Assembly (NCBI GenBank): GCA_021234155.1
Contig: JAJEKV010000020.1
Coordinates: forward strand, 7,056,563-7,120,562
Direction: 5' to 3'
Length of the DNA: 64,000 nucleotides
DNA from: Isoetes taiwanensis
Taxonomy: Eukaryota; Streptophyta; Lycopodiopsida; Isoetales; Isoetaceae
Shown: piece after piece, positions 1 through 10,030 of the stretch
Layout: each line of letters begins with the position of its first letter
Numbering within the stretch: the first letter of the stretch is position 1
Program-made: the position numbers and the translations under genes
The notes under the pieces: model-generated
Database searches by the model: none
What the model was told of the DNA's origin: nothing
Seen by the model: only the letters and a program-made list of their open reading frames with translations

Positions 1-727
1 ACTACAATATCTAATTATTGCGCTACTTTTAGAATATGATTTTTAATTGCAAGTACAGACTCACGCTATGTATATTGGCTTGTTTACACTAGTTGTATGA
101 CATGCTCACTGCTATATAGTATACACAGTACATGTGCATATTTGTTCCAAAGAGGATTTATAATCATTGAAAGTGTTTATCATGTAATGTATGATTAGGT
201 TATAACAAACACATTATGTTTGCAAAAGCTTTTTATAAATTTTTGGTTGGGAAAAAAAAAGGTTTTAATCAAAAATATTTTTGGGTTGCCCCTAGGGGGG
301 CAAACCCTCGTTTATGTGGGTATGTGGGCATATTCAAGTATATGCTGGCATATACCTAGCATATGCTGATGACTGCTAAAAACTGGCTGCTGCCTGTAAA
401 TGGTCGATCATCCAGCCCCATTATCAGCCTGCTACACAAACGCTATCCGCCGGACTTGGCTATGGCTTCTGCACCTCGGATTCTGCCCTCCCTTCCGCGC
501 CTTCCGTCAGGGTTCTGGCGAGTTGAGCACATGTTTATCCCTTCCTTATACCCTCTAGGGCATAATCTCATCTCCCTTAATCTCAGCTATGCAACTCTTG
601 ACGATTTGGGAGATTGTTGCCCTTCTTTCTTTACCGCTCAGCTCATCCAAACAGGTGACTATATTATTTACTGCAGGTTCACTGGAAAGTTTTCTTCTAC
701 GACATTAATAAGTAATGTAACTTCAGG
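1..727. other. No supported gene; AT-rich left edge
   Basis: Mostly AT-rich. An open frame of 128 codons at 363-749 resembles nothing I know. A pyrimidine-rich stretch ending in cttcag at about 728 may be the acceptor of the following WDR70-like exon. Confidence 0.4.
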
Positions 728-1483
728 CACCTGGATACCCCTTAACTGATCAGGCACACATTCATGAAGAACTGAGGGCTCAGTTTCCGTTATCGTTTGG
801 TAAAAAAGAAGAGAAGCGTACACTTCAGGACATCCATTTCAAAACAAAACATTTGGAAACGATGGCTACTACATCTACGAAGTCAGGGTCAGGAACTAAA
901 AAGTCTGAGTTATCATTAACACATCCAAAGCAAAGTCAAGGTGGAGATGATTTGGTTGGAAGTCTAGCAAGTCCTGGTTCAACTTCACCAGATCATGATG
1001 ACAATATGATAGGTCCACCATTGCCGCCTAAAGACCTTAATTACGGTGAAGAAGATGATGACGAGGATGTTGAAGTTTGATGATTATGACCCGTTTGTAA
1101 ATATAGATGAGTATCAAGTTCCTCTTAGCAATGAGATTGTTCTGAGAGGACATACAAAGGTACTATACGACACATTCATAATTTATGATCATGGAGGTTG
1201 TTAATAGACATTTTGAATTTATCTTTTGCGTGGTTTTACGCCTTTAGCCATTGATCCAACAGGGTCTAGGGTTTTAACCGGTAGCTATGACTACATGGTA
1301 AAGATGTATGATTTTCAAGGCATGGATACCCGTCTGCGATCCTTCCGGCAATTGGAACCATTTGAGGGACACCAAGTACGTTCCCTTAGCCGAGTCCAAC
1401 AAATCCCACATGTTTCTTGTTGCTGTTCTGAGGTTCAGCCAGTGCCAAGGTATTATAATTTAAATTTTTGGGTGGCATTATAA
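728..1483 (+). pseudogene. WDR70: WDR70-like WD40 protein, N-terminal exons, broken
   Basis: WDR70 is a nuclear WD40-repeat protein. The first coding block contains the family's N-terminal phrase EELRAQFPLSFGKK (about 760-800), then a Ser/Thr-rich linker and an acidic GPPLPP...EEDDDEDVE stretch ending near 1075. The next block, with PLSNEIVLRGHTK (about 1110-1158), lies in another frame, so a one-base shift is needed near 1070. A donor GTACTA follows at about 1159. The next exon (about 1226-1466) has IDPTGSRVLTGSYDYMVKMY and DFQGMDTRLRSFRQLEPFEG, matching the first WD repeats. It then carries a shift near 1390 and an in-frame TGA just before GSASAK. No start ATG is visible upstream and no later WD repeats follow. 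It is either a truncated pseudogene or a real gene damaged by assembly errors; the family assignment is firm. Confidence 0.72.
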
Positions 1484-2567
1484 AAGCGGTTAAACAAACT
1501 ATTCATTTTTTGTTTAATGATTGAAATTCTACTGTTGGTCAAGTAAAACGCCTCCATTACCTGGACAGTAATAGCGTACATTCTCTTATGGTCTCAAACA
1601 CAGAAAAGACATTTTTAAAGCACATTCATTTGTAAAAACCAAATTATGGGCCTAGTGGAATCATGTTGACATATTATACTCTTTGTTAGGAAACTCTGCA
1701 CCTAATGTGCAGTTTCTGCGTCCTGTTCCTTTTCTTGGTTCCAAGTCTTGTTTAAGTAAAGAAAAGAGCATGTTTCAAGCACGTGCATTTTTCTATATGC
1801 ATTGTAGAAATTGAGAACATATTATACTTTGTTTTCTGCAATGATGACTTGCTTAAATGAAGATCTGTCTCTAGTGAAGTTGTAGATTAGCTGGTAAGAG
1901 CTGCAGATTTATTCTTTGAGCTCCTGCAAGGACACATGACTCTATCAGCTTATATGTCCATCCATTCGTACCTGCTTAGTAGGTTGACCTAGGTTTGAGA
2001 TCTTGTTGACTTTTCTGATTGTCACATTTCAATAATAAACCCGAGTTGATAGGTTAGCATAAATAAGACTGCATTGCTGAAATCGCAGTCCCTCACGTGT
2101 CTGATAACACCATTCAGTTTTCAGCCTTATGGAGGTATATAGATGCTGGGAAATAAGACTTAATTAATCAGCAAGTCCAAACCTCAGGAAAACGTTGCTG
2201 GGTGCTTTTATTCATAATTGTCCTGAGTATTGCAGCGATGACAGTGAAATGTAGTATTAAGTGCCCATCTGGTTGTCTATATGACTTTTCGATGTTATCA
2301 TAGTTCTCCTATTGTTGTTGGCAGACAAGGGTTGGGCGTGGCTTAAACAATGCAGCAGGAACGGTATGAAGATTGAAGAACCGATCCACTCCTAGCAAGA
2401 AATGTATTTTAAAGTCTGCATGGAATGTCTTTAAGTTGAAGAAGCTAAGCAGGGAGCCTCTAACAGATCAAGTGCTGGAGGACTATCTCAAGATATGATT
2501 TAGTGCTGAATCTATAAGGTCAGGTTTGGAGTTGTATTTTTTAAATCTAATTGTGTCAAATTTGCAG
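1484..2567. other. No recognisable coding sequence (intron or intergenic)
   Basis: About 1.1 kb of AT-rich sequence between the WDR70-like fragment and the first recognised exon of the TFIIIC-subunit gene. It ends in a good acceptor (tttgcag, ending 2567). It probably holds an intron of the downstream gene, but I could not recognise upstream exons. Confidence 0.4.
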
Positions 2568-4355
2568 GCATTCCATGACCATTCAAATGCTTCCAAGGAT
2601 TTTAAGCGTCCTGTTGGCAAACGTTTGAAGAAAAATTCAAAGATGAGTACTCAAGTAACAAACGCACAGCAACTTATTAGTGCCTCCCGTTTTGTATCAA
2701 GAAGCTACATGCTAGCATCTATGGTTCTCGAATGGTCATCAGAATGCACGATGATCTCTCAAACTGGTGAACTCATCAGATGCGCTTTCCTTGCTGCTGG
2801 CACAAAGGCAGGCCGAATTGCATTCTGGTATGTCTTAAGGTCTCAGTCAAATTGCGTTGGAGGGCCTTTGCCACCTGTTGCTGCAAAGTTTCTTGGTTTT
2901 TTGAATGCCCATGAATCTTGGGTGTCTGCAATTAGCTGGTCAGATATAAAAAAGCCTGATCATTCTAAAAGTATGTGTAGATCATCTGGAAAGGTGCTTT
3001 TACTTGCAACAGGAGACTCCAGTGGGAGGTGAGCCATGGTGACTGATTTATCGATGTTAAGTTGAAAATCTTGCTAGTTGAGGCAGTTGAAAATATTGCT
3101 ATAAAAGGCTAGATCTGGAAGTGCATGCTTGTTATCTATTTTCCTAACTCATTCCTTCGATGTCTTTCGTTCTTGTCCAGATCTTGTATTTACATTAAAA
3201 TCGGAGAGTCATGTTGAGTTTCTGGTGATGTTTTTTGAATGCAAATAATTTGGATAGTGCCTTTCCCGAATGTTTGGCATTCTAGACACAGATATCCAAC
3301 TAGTTTATTGGGGCACCCACCTTCAGCTTTTGTTTTTTTGTTCCTTGCTTTAGTTATATTGACATTTTTGGGGAGGTCCAGGTTGCTCTTTATCTAAAGT
3401 TTATAGCTGTGACAGTGTGAAGTTATGGTCAGGACAAGTGCAGTCCTTGATGGAAGTTTCTGAAACCAGAATGTCTTTACCCTGGACATTGCTTATGAAG
3501 GCGAGTATCAGTTGTTTCTTGTTGTTTGCTTTTTTGTGTCCAGCTCAGATGGTTATCAACTATTACTGACAGGTGGCCGATCCAGATTATATAGCTGTAA
3601 GTTCTCTAGCTCTGAATGTGCCATTTGGAAATACGCATGCCATTCTTGCTATTGGCAAGGTTTCAGAATGTGTAGTAGTATGGGAAGGTAATGGTCTTGG
3701 CATCTCTGGTCAAATGGCTTGCCAGCCACGGGCACATAAGCAAGTGGTAAGTTAGCTTATGAAATCCCATGAAATCTGCTGTATTGACTTGGTCATGATC
3801 TACTTTTGGAAATAGGTTACTGGGCTTGCATGGACCTTCGATGGGAAATATTTGTATAGTTGTGCACAGGTTTGTATAACCTCCGTTATTCATTTTGCTT
3901 TCTGCATGAACCAGAGCTTACTCTCATTGTTCCAGGATGATAAATTGCAAGGATGGGGCTTTGATGGGAAGTCACTCTGGCCACTGGAGCACCCAGATTG
4001 TTTGCAGTTGCTAGATGGTGAAGTCAACATTGATGTAGGCTACTGTCGGTGCCCTATACCATTCACATCTATTGAAATGGCATATTGCTGTGGAAAAGAA
4101 CCGTTTAAGTTACAGAGGTGTGGTGTCTCAATGCAAGTTTGTGGGAATCAGCCTCTCTGGGTTTGTAGCTGCTGCCAGCGGAAAGTTTCACAGCTTGCCC
4201 CACCTTGCTTTTTCTCTCTCACATTGAGGTCAGATATTGAGCATGCCATATTGACACCCCAGACATGTTCTGAGGTAGAACCAAGATGTCCATTCTGTGG
4301 CATCCTTATGAGTAGATTTCTTTCGGAGTTTTTTCTTACACCATTGGCCGTTTGA
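2568..4355 (+). CDS. GTF3C4: TFIIIC 90-kDa subunit-like protein (WD40 + C-terminal zinc domain), 3' portion
   Basis: This resembles plant transducin/WD40 proteins related to general transcription factor 3C polypeptide 4, a TFIIIC subunit used by RNA polymerase III. Five exons join in one frame: 2568-3028 (donor GTGAGC), 3416-3500, 3573-3746, 3816-3869 and 3936-4355. Exon 1 holds FLNAHESWVSAISW. Exons 1 and 2 join across a split codon to give SGSVKLW, a WD-like strand. Exons 3 and 4 join as HKQV/VTGLAW followed by FDGKYLYSCAQ. Exon 5 is Cys-rich (CYC, CSCC and a terminal CPFCGILM), typical of the zinc-binding C-terminus of this subunit. The intron after 3500 begins GCGAGT, so it would be a GC-AG intron. 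N-terminal exons were not found, so the model is 5'-partial. The recognised exons have no frame break, unlike nearly all else in the window. Confidence 0.82.
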
Positions 4356-6029
4356 TCAAGAGGTTAACATTCCATTTTTGAGGTTTGCTGCAAGTGTAAC
4401 GTGAGGCATTGTAAATAGCAGAGTTGTATATATGCAGGCATAATTTTTCAAGCACATTATTTCATGATATGAGATGAAGAATGGCATTGTAAGCACAGGG
4501 GTTTTCGCATTTGATGCTATAATAGAACGTTCAGAGACTTGGAGTTAGAAAGCTAAGTTGTTCAAGGATCCCCTTGGATGATTATAAACTTCAGAAATTT
4601 TCTGGCGACACAAAAATATAGAAGCAAAGCTGGCATTTTTTTGGTCTTGAGTATACTCGTGCTAGAGCAAAATCAGGGCTGATGGCCTGGCTATAAATTT
4701 TTTGTTGTTATTTTAATAGTTCTGATTGGCGACATAATAGTTCAAGCAAGAACATGGTTCTAAAGGAACCCTTTTTGTCAATATATCCCCTAAGCATTCA
4801 GAATGGGGACCATACTTTGAGATAGGACCTTTTTGAATGTCAATGTTGATATAATTACGTTTCTCTTGATTTTCCACTATCAATGACATTTGGGTTTCGG
4901 TTGGGCCGACTTTTTGGAGTAAAGCAAGGGGGCCATAAATCCCAACATTTAGTAACTTACGTGCCAATATTTGGATGTCTTGAACTTTTTAAAAGATACA
5001 ACCTTGTCAATTGAATGCTGGACTTTAAGCTCAAAAGAACATGGCCTAGACATGCATGGATCTTCTTGTGACTCACCCGCAGTCTACTTTATTTTAGTAA
5101 GCCCCTAAGAATTATAACTAGATCAACAACTTCATCATTGTTGTTTTGCGATCCAAATCTTTGTTTGCCTTTACGTGGATGTCTTGAACTTATTAAAAGA
5201 TACAACCTTGTCAATTGAATGCTGGAAATTAGTTCAAGTTCCAAAAAAAAAAAAAAAAAAAAAAAAAAGGCTATATATGCATAGATCTTACCGAGACTTT
5301 TTCGCAGTCTACTTTATTTTAGTAGCCCTTAAAAATTATAACCGAATCAAGAACTTCATCATTGTTGCAAGCACTCAAAATTCCAAAGTCACTTGGTGCT
5401 GCTTTTGTGGGTCGATGTGGATAAAACATGGTGTGTGCATCAAACAACAGAAAAGTGATTGAAATGAGGAAAATTGAATTGGAGTTCCTGTTGAGGGATG
5501 AAGGTATCACTGCACATCTATGTGCTTGTTCAAGAATTTTGTGCTAGGAAAGATAAATGCTATAGTGTACCATTGTACTCCAGAAGATATTGCTCTATTT
5601 TGGCTCAAATCATTGAATGGAAATTTAGAGCAACCAGGAGCGTTGGAGTGTAAGACCTTTGGAAGTACATAAAGGGTCGATATGTTTTTTCTTTTCTTTT
5701 TTTCCTTTTCTTTCCTACAGTGGTTGTATTAAGATTCCTCCTTTGTGCATACATATTTGAAGTCCACCACCTACCGCTGGATGCCTTATATAGATATGCA
5801 TTTAAGATTAATGTCAATGGTTATCATGTATAAAAGCATACCGGGCCCTAAAAGACAGAGGCCCTTGCGAGGCCAAAGCAAGAGTGTTATACCATCATCT
5901 TCACAAAATGTCAATGTTCTAAAATAGCAATTTTGATTGATTATAAAAACATAACTTTCAAGTATGATTTAAGCCACCTCAACCTCCGGCCACAGAGGGC
6001 AACCCTCCGTGCGCAGCACCTTGTTTTAA
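4356..6029. other. 3' flank; no supported gene
   Basis: The 3' UTR and downstream AT-rich DNA of the TFIIIC-subunit gene. Open frames here are short and match nothing I know. It holds a duplicated block listed separately and a pure A tract of about 24 bases at 5245-5268. Confidence 0.45.
4966..5370. repeat. Two direct repeat copies, about 190-bp block
   Basis: The block starting GGATGTCTTGAACTT near 4973 recurs near 5180 with few changes. Both copies continue through a shared stretch about the cgcagtctactttattttagta phrase (near 5080 and 5300) and end around cttcatcattgttg. The second copy contains the long A tract. No terminal features of a mobile element are visible. Confidence 0.65.
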
Positions 6030-7205
6030 TGAGAGATTTTTCTTACCAAACCATTATATGTAATATCTAAGTCACTAAAAATATATAAAGAAGAGAAGCA
6101 CTAGAGAGAGAATGTCAATTGTTTTTGTGACGTAACTTGAGCTACAGAGGTCAGATTCAGATGATCTTAGGCTCATTCAAAAGCTTATGCAAAGAGCTTT
6201 CCATTGGCACATTTGACCCAAATCTATCAAGATAGGTACCTGCTTTTGCGCTTTTCAATCTGGATATTTTTTTGCAAAGTTATGCAGATTTGATGGTAAT
6301 ATGTTTTTTTTCATAACTTTTGAATCCGAACTCCGTTTTGAGTGCTTTTTATTGCTTTGGAAAGCTCTCTCTATGATCTTTCTAATGACATATATGCTTA
6401 TGTTTGTTTAATTTTTGCATCAAAACAACAAATTTTCGAGCGGATTTGATAGGGTTTCATACCCCCACTAGTTCATTAAAACATGATTTGCACAGCAGCC
6501 AACTAATCGTGTTCTTTGTCCTGCATCATTGTAGTGCAGTAAGCTTTTATGAAGATATTGAAGACATGATGTTATCATAGCCGCATTTTGTGTCGGGAAA
6601 AGAAGATTGAAACTTTTTGTTTTGATGTGTTATGGAATTTATGCTATATTTGATGGTTTATAGTGTATTAATCAAAAGTAAGATTTTTATGAGAGGTTCT
6701 TTTTTACCAAAACCATTGTATATAGTATCTAAGTCACTAAAAATAGATAAAGAATAGAATAGAATAGAATATGATTTTATCGTCCACGGAGACCAAATGG
6801 CCTATGGGACCCAAGTATAAAGAAGAGAAGCATTAGAGAGAGAATGTTAATTGTTTTTACGCTCATAACTTGAGCTATAAAGGTCAGATTCATATGATCT
6901 TAGGCCCTTTAGAAAGCTTATGTAGAGAGCTTTTCATCGGCATATGATTTGACCTAGATCTATCAAGATAGGTACCTGTTTTTTGTACTTTTCAATCCGA
7001 ATATTTTTTTTGCAAAGTGTATGCATGCAGATTTTGATGGTAATATAGTTTTTATCATTACTTTTGAATTCAGATTCCGTTTTGAGTAATTGCATTGAAA
7101 AGCTCTCTCCAGGGTCTTTTTAATGATGTATGATATTTTCATATTTGCTTAAGCTTTTGGGCAAAAATAGCTAATTTTTGGACGGATTTGATAGGGTTTC
7201 ACACT
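6030..7205. repeat. Two diverged direct copies of a roughly 440-bp AT-rich block
   Basis: Copy 1 (about 6030-6475) and copy 2 (about 6690-7205) share the order: gagaggttcttttttaccaa-like start, atctaagtcactaaaaata, gaagagaagca-tagagagagaatgt, aacttgagcta, gatctatcaagataggtacctg, and a final ggatttgatagggtttca. Copy 2 carries a small insert with the pentamer tagaa repeated (about 6755-6775). No coding content was seen. Confidence 0.7.
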
Positions 7206-7394
7206 ACACCCTTTTTTTTTTTTTGGGAGAAAAGGAAGATTTATATTACTCATCAGAAAGTTACATCAGAAATTTACAGGAACCATGAAGGTTCACAAAA
7301 ATTGTGCCTCTAGCACACAAATACATAGCAGACAAAATTGGGACCAGAGTCCTCTATACAAAAACAAACTGTAACAGGTGAAACACGATCAATA

Positions 7395-8139
7395 TCAGAG
7401 TGGAAGATCTTGAACCAGAAAATCTAAGTCTGAGTCGGACTCCTCTTCGTCAATGATCACCAAATCCGAAGCCACTGGATCCAACTGCCAGCCAATGTCA
7501 TTCCATTCGGGTGGGAAGGCAAAGAACCAAAGAGGGGTTGTTTCAGAAAAAAGGATAATGGCCTCTCCATGAGCATCCTGCAAGGCTTTGTGGTGATAAA
7601 ACATATCTCTAAAGTGGGAGAACTGGTCATCAGTTAGCAGTCTCTCATAACAAAAGAGGAATCTGTCAAGAATATGTACCTGGTAACCATTTAGCATGAA
7701 AGGTTTTAGTTTTTCCAAATCTTGGTCAATTGTGGGAGAAAGAGACCAGAGTTGCTGGTTATTAAAAATCTCTGTGGCAGCTGCAAAATTTGACAGGCCA
7801 GGGAGGTTTGGCTTACAGTTCATCCTCGTTGTAAGGGCAATCAGCAGCTCTGAACACCATAAAATGATCATTAGAGATAAGCATATCATTACAAACAAAA
7901 ATATTGTGCAACCCAACATAATTCCCTATTGATAAGCAAGCACTATCATATTTATCTTGTTTGCTATTTTTATGTGCCATGGCAATCTTGGATATCTCAA
8001 TTTGAAAGGCTACTTTCATCCAGGCTACATCCACCCTTTGATTTGAATAATTAACCCTATTCCTGTGTTTCCAAATGATCCAGAGGGCAGTCTGTCTGAT
8101 AGTGTTTAAAAATCTGTTTGAACCCTTAAGGAGGTCCAT
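7395..8139 (-). pseudogene. LINE ORF2 C-terminal region
   Basis: Two overlapping frames (8139-7813 and 7919-7395). The first has LWIIWKHRNRV, typical of the segment after the zf-RVT domain in plant LINEs. The second ends in an acidic tail (EEESDSDLDF) with a stop at 7395, some 170 bp before the A-tail, a spacing that suits a LINE 3' UTR. A frameshift separates the halves. Assignment to the LINE rests on position, strand and the WKHRN motif. Confidence 0.6.
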
Positions 8140-8181
8140 GATATTGACCCAATTGCCTAAGTTGTGGCCTTTTGTCCTTAG

Positions 8182-8694
8182 CTAGGCATCGAACATGTGG
8201 CTTATGGTACCTATATATATCATTGCTTTCTTTAAAAAGGGCCAGGTTATAGAATCATAAGCTCTTTTAAAGTCTAATTTGAGCAGCATACAGTTTTGTT
8301 TAGATAGCCTGTTCCAATGAATTGCTTCACTGGCAGCAATATAATTGTCAAGAATGAACCTACCAGATAGAAAACCTAATTGACAGCTACTGACTGATTT
8401 GTGGAGGTGCATGAGAATACGGAAGGCCAGAATCTTTGCTAGGATTTTGTAAGTAGTATTGGTCAGAGATATTGGCCTCCAATCATTTATTCTGCTGGGA
8501 TTTTTAGTTTTGGGGATTAAGGTAATAAGGCTGGAGTTAAATGCAGGGTAGAGTGAGGCTGCATCCCAGGCTCCTTTAATGAACTCCATAAAGTCCTCTT
8601 TCATAACTATCCAAAAAGTCAGAAAGAATTCGGGGGGAAAGCCATCAGGCCCTGGGCTTTTCCCTTTCTCCATGTTTTTCAAAACCTGCAGCAC
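8182..8694 (-). pseudogene. LINE ORF2 reverse transcriptase, N-terminal half
   Basis: The 170-residue frame shows the signature blocks of plant L1 RT in order: GKSPGPDGFPPEFF (about residues 12-25), LITLIPKTKNP, WRPISLTNTTYKILAKILA (about 72-90), QLGFLSGRFILDN (about 108-120), and LKLDFKRAYDSITW (about 138-151), which includes the first catalytic Asp. The frame ends shortly after, before the YADD block, and runs into unrelated residues. A few upstream codons (8695 to about 8740) continue the same protein in a shifted frame. Confidence 0.85.
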
Positions 8695-8769
8695 CTCCTT
8701 TTCATCTGGATAACCATCCGAGTCTTCTGTTTGGGGTCTGGGTTTGGGAACTCCTGCAAGACAGCCCTC

Positions 8770-9313
8770 TGTGAGGACCCTTGGATCAAGCAGGAGAATC
8801 CGGTAGCTATGTCACGCGGGATTTGCAAAGAAACTAGAAAAAAAAGAGAAAAAGAGAGAACAAAAGAGAACAATAAGATTACAATAATGAGAACAACTCC
8901 TTGATGTCAATGAAGGTACATGAGCTCTCGCAATCGAGAGAAAAACAGAAGTGAGACAAGACTCAAAACTCATCTAAAATCGAGTGCTAACTCTACTCAT
9001 ATATATAGTACAATGGCCTTTGGTCCAATATAGACACTCTGACTGATTTCGGTGCCGACTCCTGGAAGGAGGCCTGATTTGCAGGAATGCTGGCGGTGCC
9101 TCTTTAGGTGCCTAAAGTCACGCCCGACGCCGGCGGGCGGTGGCCCGTCACTTGTCCGGCGCCTCCTCTTGGTCCCCGCACGCTTTGATCAAGTGGGTTC
9201 AAGGCGGCTTGGTCTTCTGCGGGGCCTTTGACGACTGAGCAACTGGGTCCTTGGCCTTGACTTGGTCCGTCGTATGCATGAATAGTCCTGTACCTGGACG
9301 TGCAGGACTAACA
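8770..9313 (-). repeat. 3' LTR of a gag-only LTR retroelement (minus orientation)
   Basis: On the minus strand the LTR starts TGTTAGTCC directly after a purine-rich tract (plus strand ctccccccccac, 9314-9325) and ends TCCTCACA at 8770, giving 544 bp. It includes a promoter-like tatatata (about 8999-9006 on the plus strand). It abuts LINE sequence on its outer side. The 5' LTR was not found beyond 53336, so the second boundary is unconfirmed. Confidence 0.65.
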
Positions 9314-9647
9314 CTCCCCCCCACTAAACGACACTCAGAGTGAAGAAAAGGAGGAAGTGTTTCGGATGGCGGGAACCCGGCAGTTTGAAAGTGATCCTCA
9401 CGGGAATGAGGACGGGCACCATTGTGGTAATTGCCTATGAGATCCTGGCGTGTTTGAAGAGCGTCTGGAGTGTTGAGCCCAAGTGCAGGATCTGCATCAA
9501 TGAGAAATCTGGAGCGTGAAGGAACAAACTGGCATTCCATGAGAAGGCAGGTCTGGAGGCCAAAGGCACTGAGACTGGATTCGGGTTGCAATAAAAGATA
9601 GGACGCTGCCGATTTAGCGAGCTTAATAGGAGGCACTTGAGAGCAGC
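9314..9647 (-). pseudogene. 3' end of gag-like ORF of the gag-only retroelement
   Basis: An open frame (9636-9199 on the minus strand, running past the PPT into the LTR) encodes a Pro/Ser-rich tail including MECQFVPSRSRFLIDADP. It continues the 443-residue frame at 52955-51708 on the other side of the gypsy insertion. Joining the flanks at the GCAGC duplication leaves the two frames one base out of register, so there is either a mutation or an assembly slip. No pol domain lies between this tail and the PPT. Confidence 0.55.
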
Positions 9648-9687
9648 TGTTGCACTTTGTGCAACATTTGTGCAGAAGTTAACTTTA
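9648..9687 (+). repeat. 5' LTR, first 40 bp (split by TIR transposon)
   Basis: Identical to the first 40 bases of the 3' LTR at 50314: TGTTGCACTTTGTGCAACA followed by tttgtgcagaagttaactttA. After 9687 the similarity stops and resumes at 25135. The stop marks the insertion site of the 15.4-kb TIR element. The short hairpin TGTTGCACTTTGTGCAACA is itself palindromic. Confidence 0.9.
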
Positions 9688-9721
9688 AACCATCATTCAA
9701 TTAAATTGGGTTTATGTCTTA
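9688..9721 (+). repeat. Left TIR of the 15.4-kb element
   Basis: Matches the complement of 25101-25134 with about three mismatches (AACCATCAT-CAATTAAATTGGG-TTATGTC). It diverges after about 33 bp. Confidence 0.85.
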
Positions 9722-10030
9722 ATTTTGGGACAAATTTCATATTGCATGTTTTTAGTAGCATATTCAAATTCACACATTTCACCTCAAAATTATGAAAACG
9801 TAATATCATGTTATTTACAAAATAGTCAATATTTCACAATATAGCACCATATCATAAAAACGTGATAACAAAAATTTACATAGTTATTCAACTTTCTTCA
9901 AGCACCCCCAATGATATCATAGCCTTCTTCCTGACATCCTGAGGTATTGTAATTCTCGCATTTCTTGCTGGAATAGTGTTTGGAGTCCATGAGTACAAAA
10001 CACTTTCATAGTCTAGCCAAAGATCAGGGA

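Larger units (their letters stand above)
7211..8769 (-). mobile_element. LINE (plant L1-type) fragment, 5'-truncated and internally deleted
   Basis: Read on the minus strand, the fragment enters inside ORF2 (next to the LTR at 8770), carries the first half of a non-LTR reverse transcriptase, jumps near 8180 to the extreme C-terminal region, and ends in an A-tail (T-run at 7212-7224 on the plus strand). The YADD-containing half of RT and most of the zinc-knuckle region are missing, so it cannot act autonomously. Its upstream part was cut off by the gag-only LTR element inserted at 8770. Confidence 0.8.

Noticed and set aside
363-749. 128-codon open frame at the left edge as N-terminus of the WDR70 gene
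   Set aside because: The sequence does not resemble the family N-terminus and ends before the recognisable EELRAQFPLSFG block, which is in another frame.
4713-4967. Minus-strand 84-codon frame with DILTKRVP, reminiscent of the copia RNase H C-terminus
   Set aside because: Only one short phrase fits; no neighbouring copia domains and no LTR.
7696-7932. Plus-strand 78-codon frame within the LINE
   Set aside because: Antisense of the LINE C-terminal frame.
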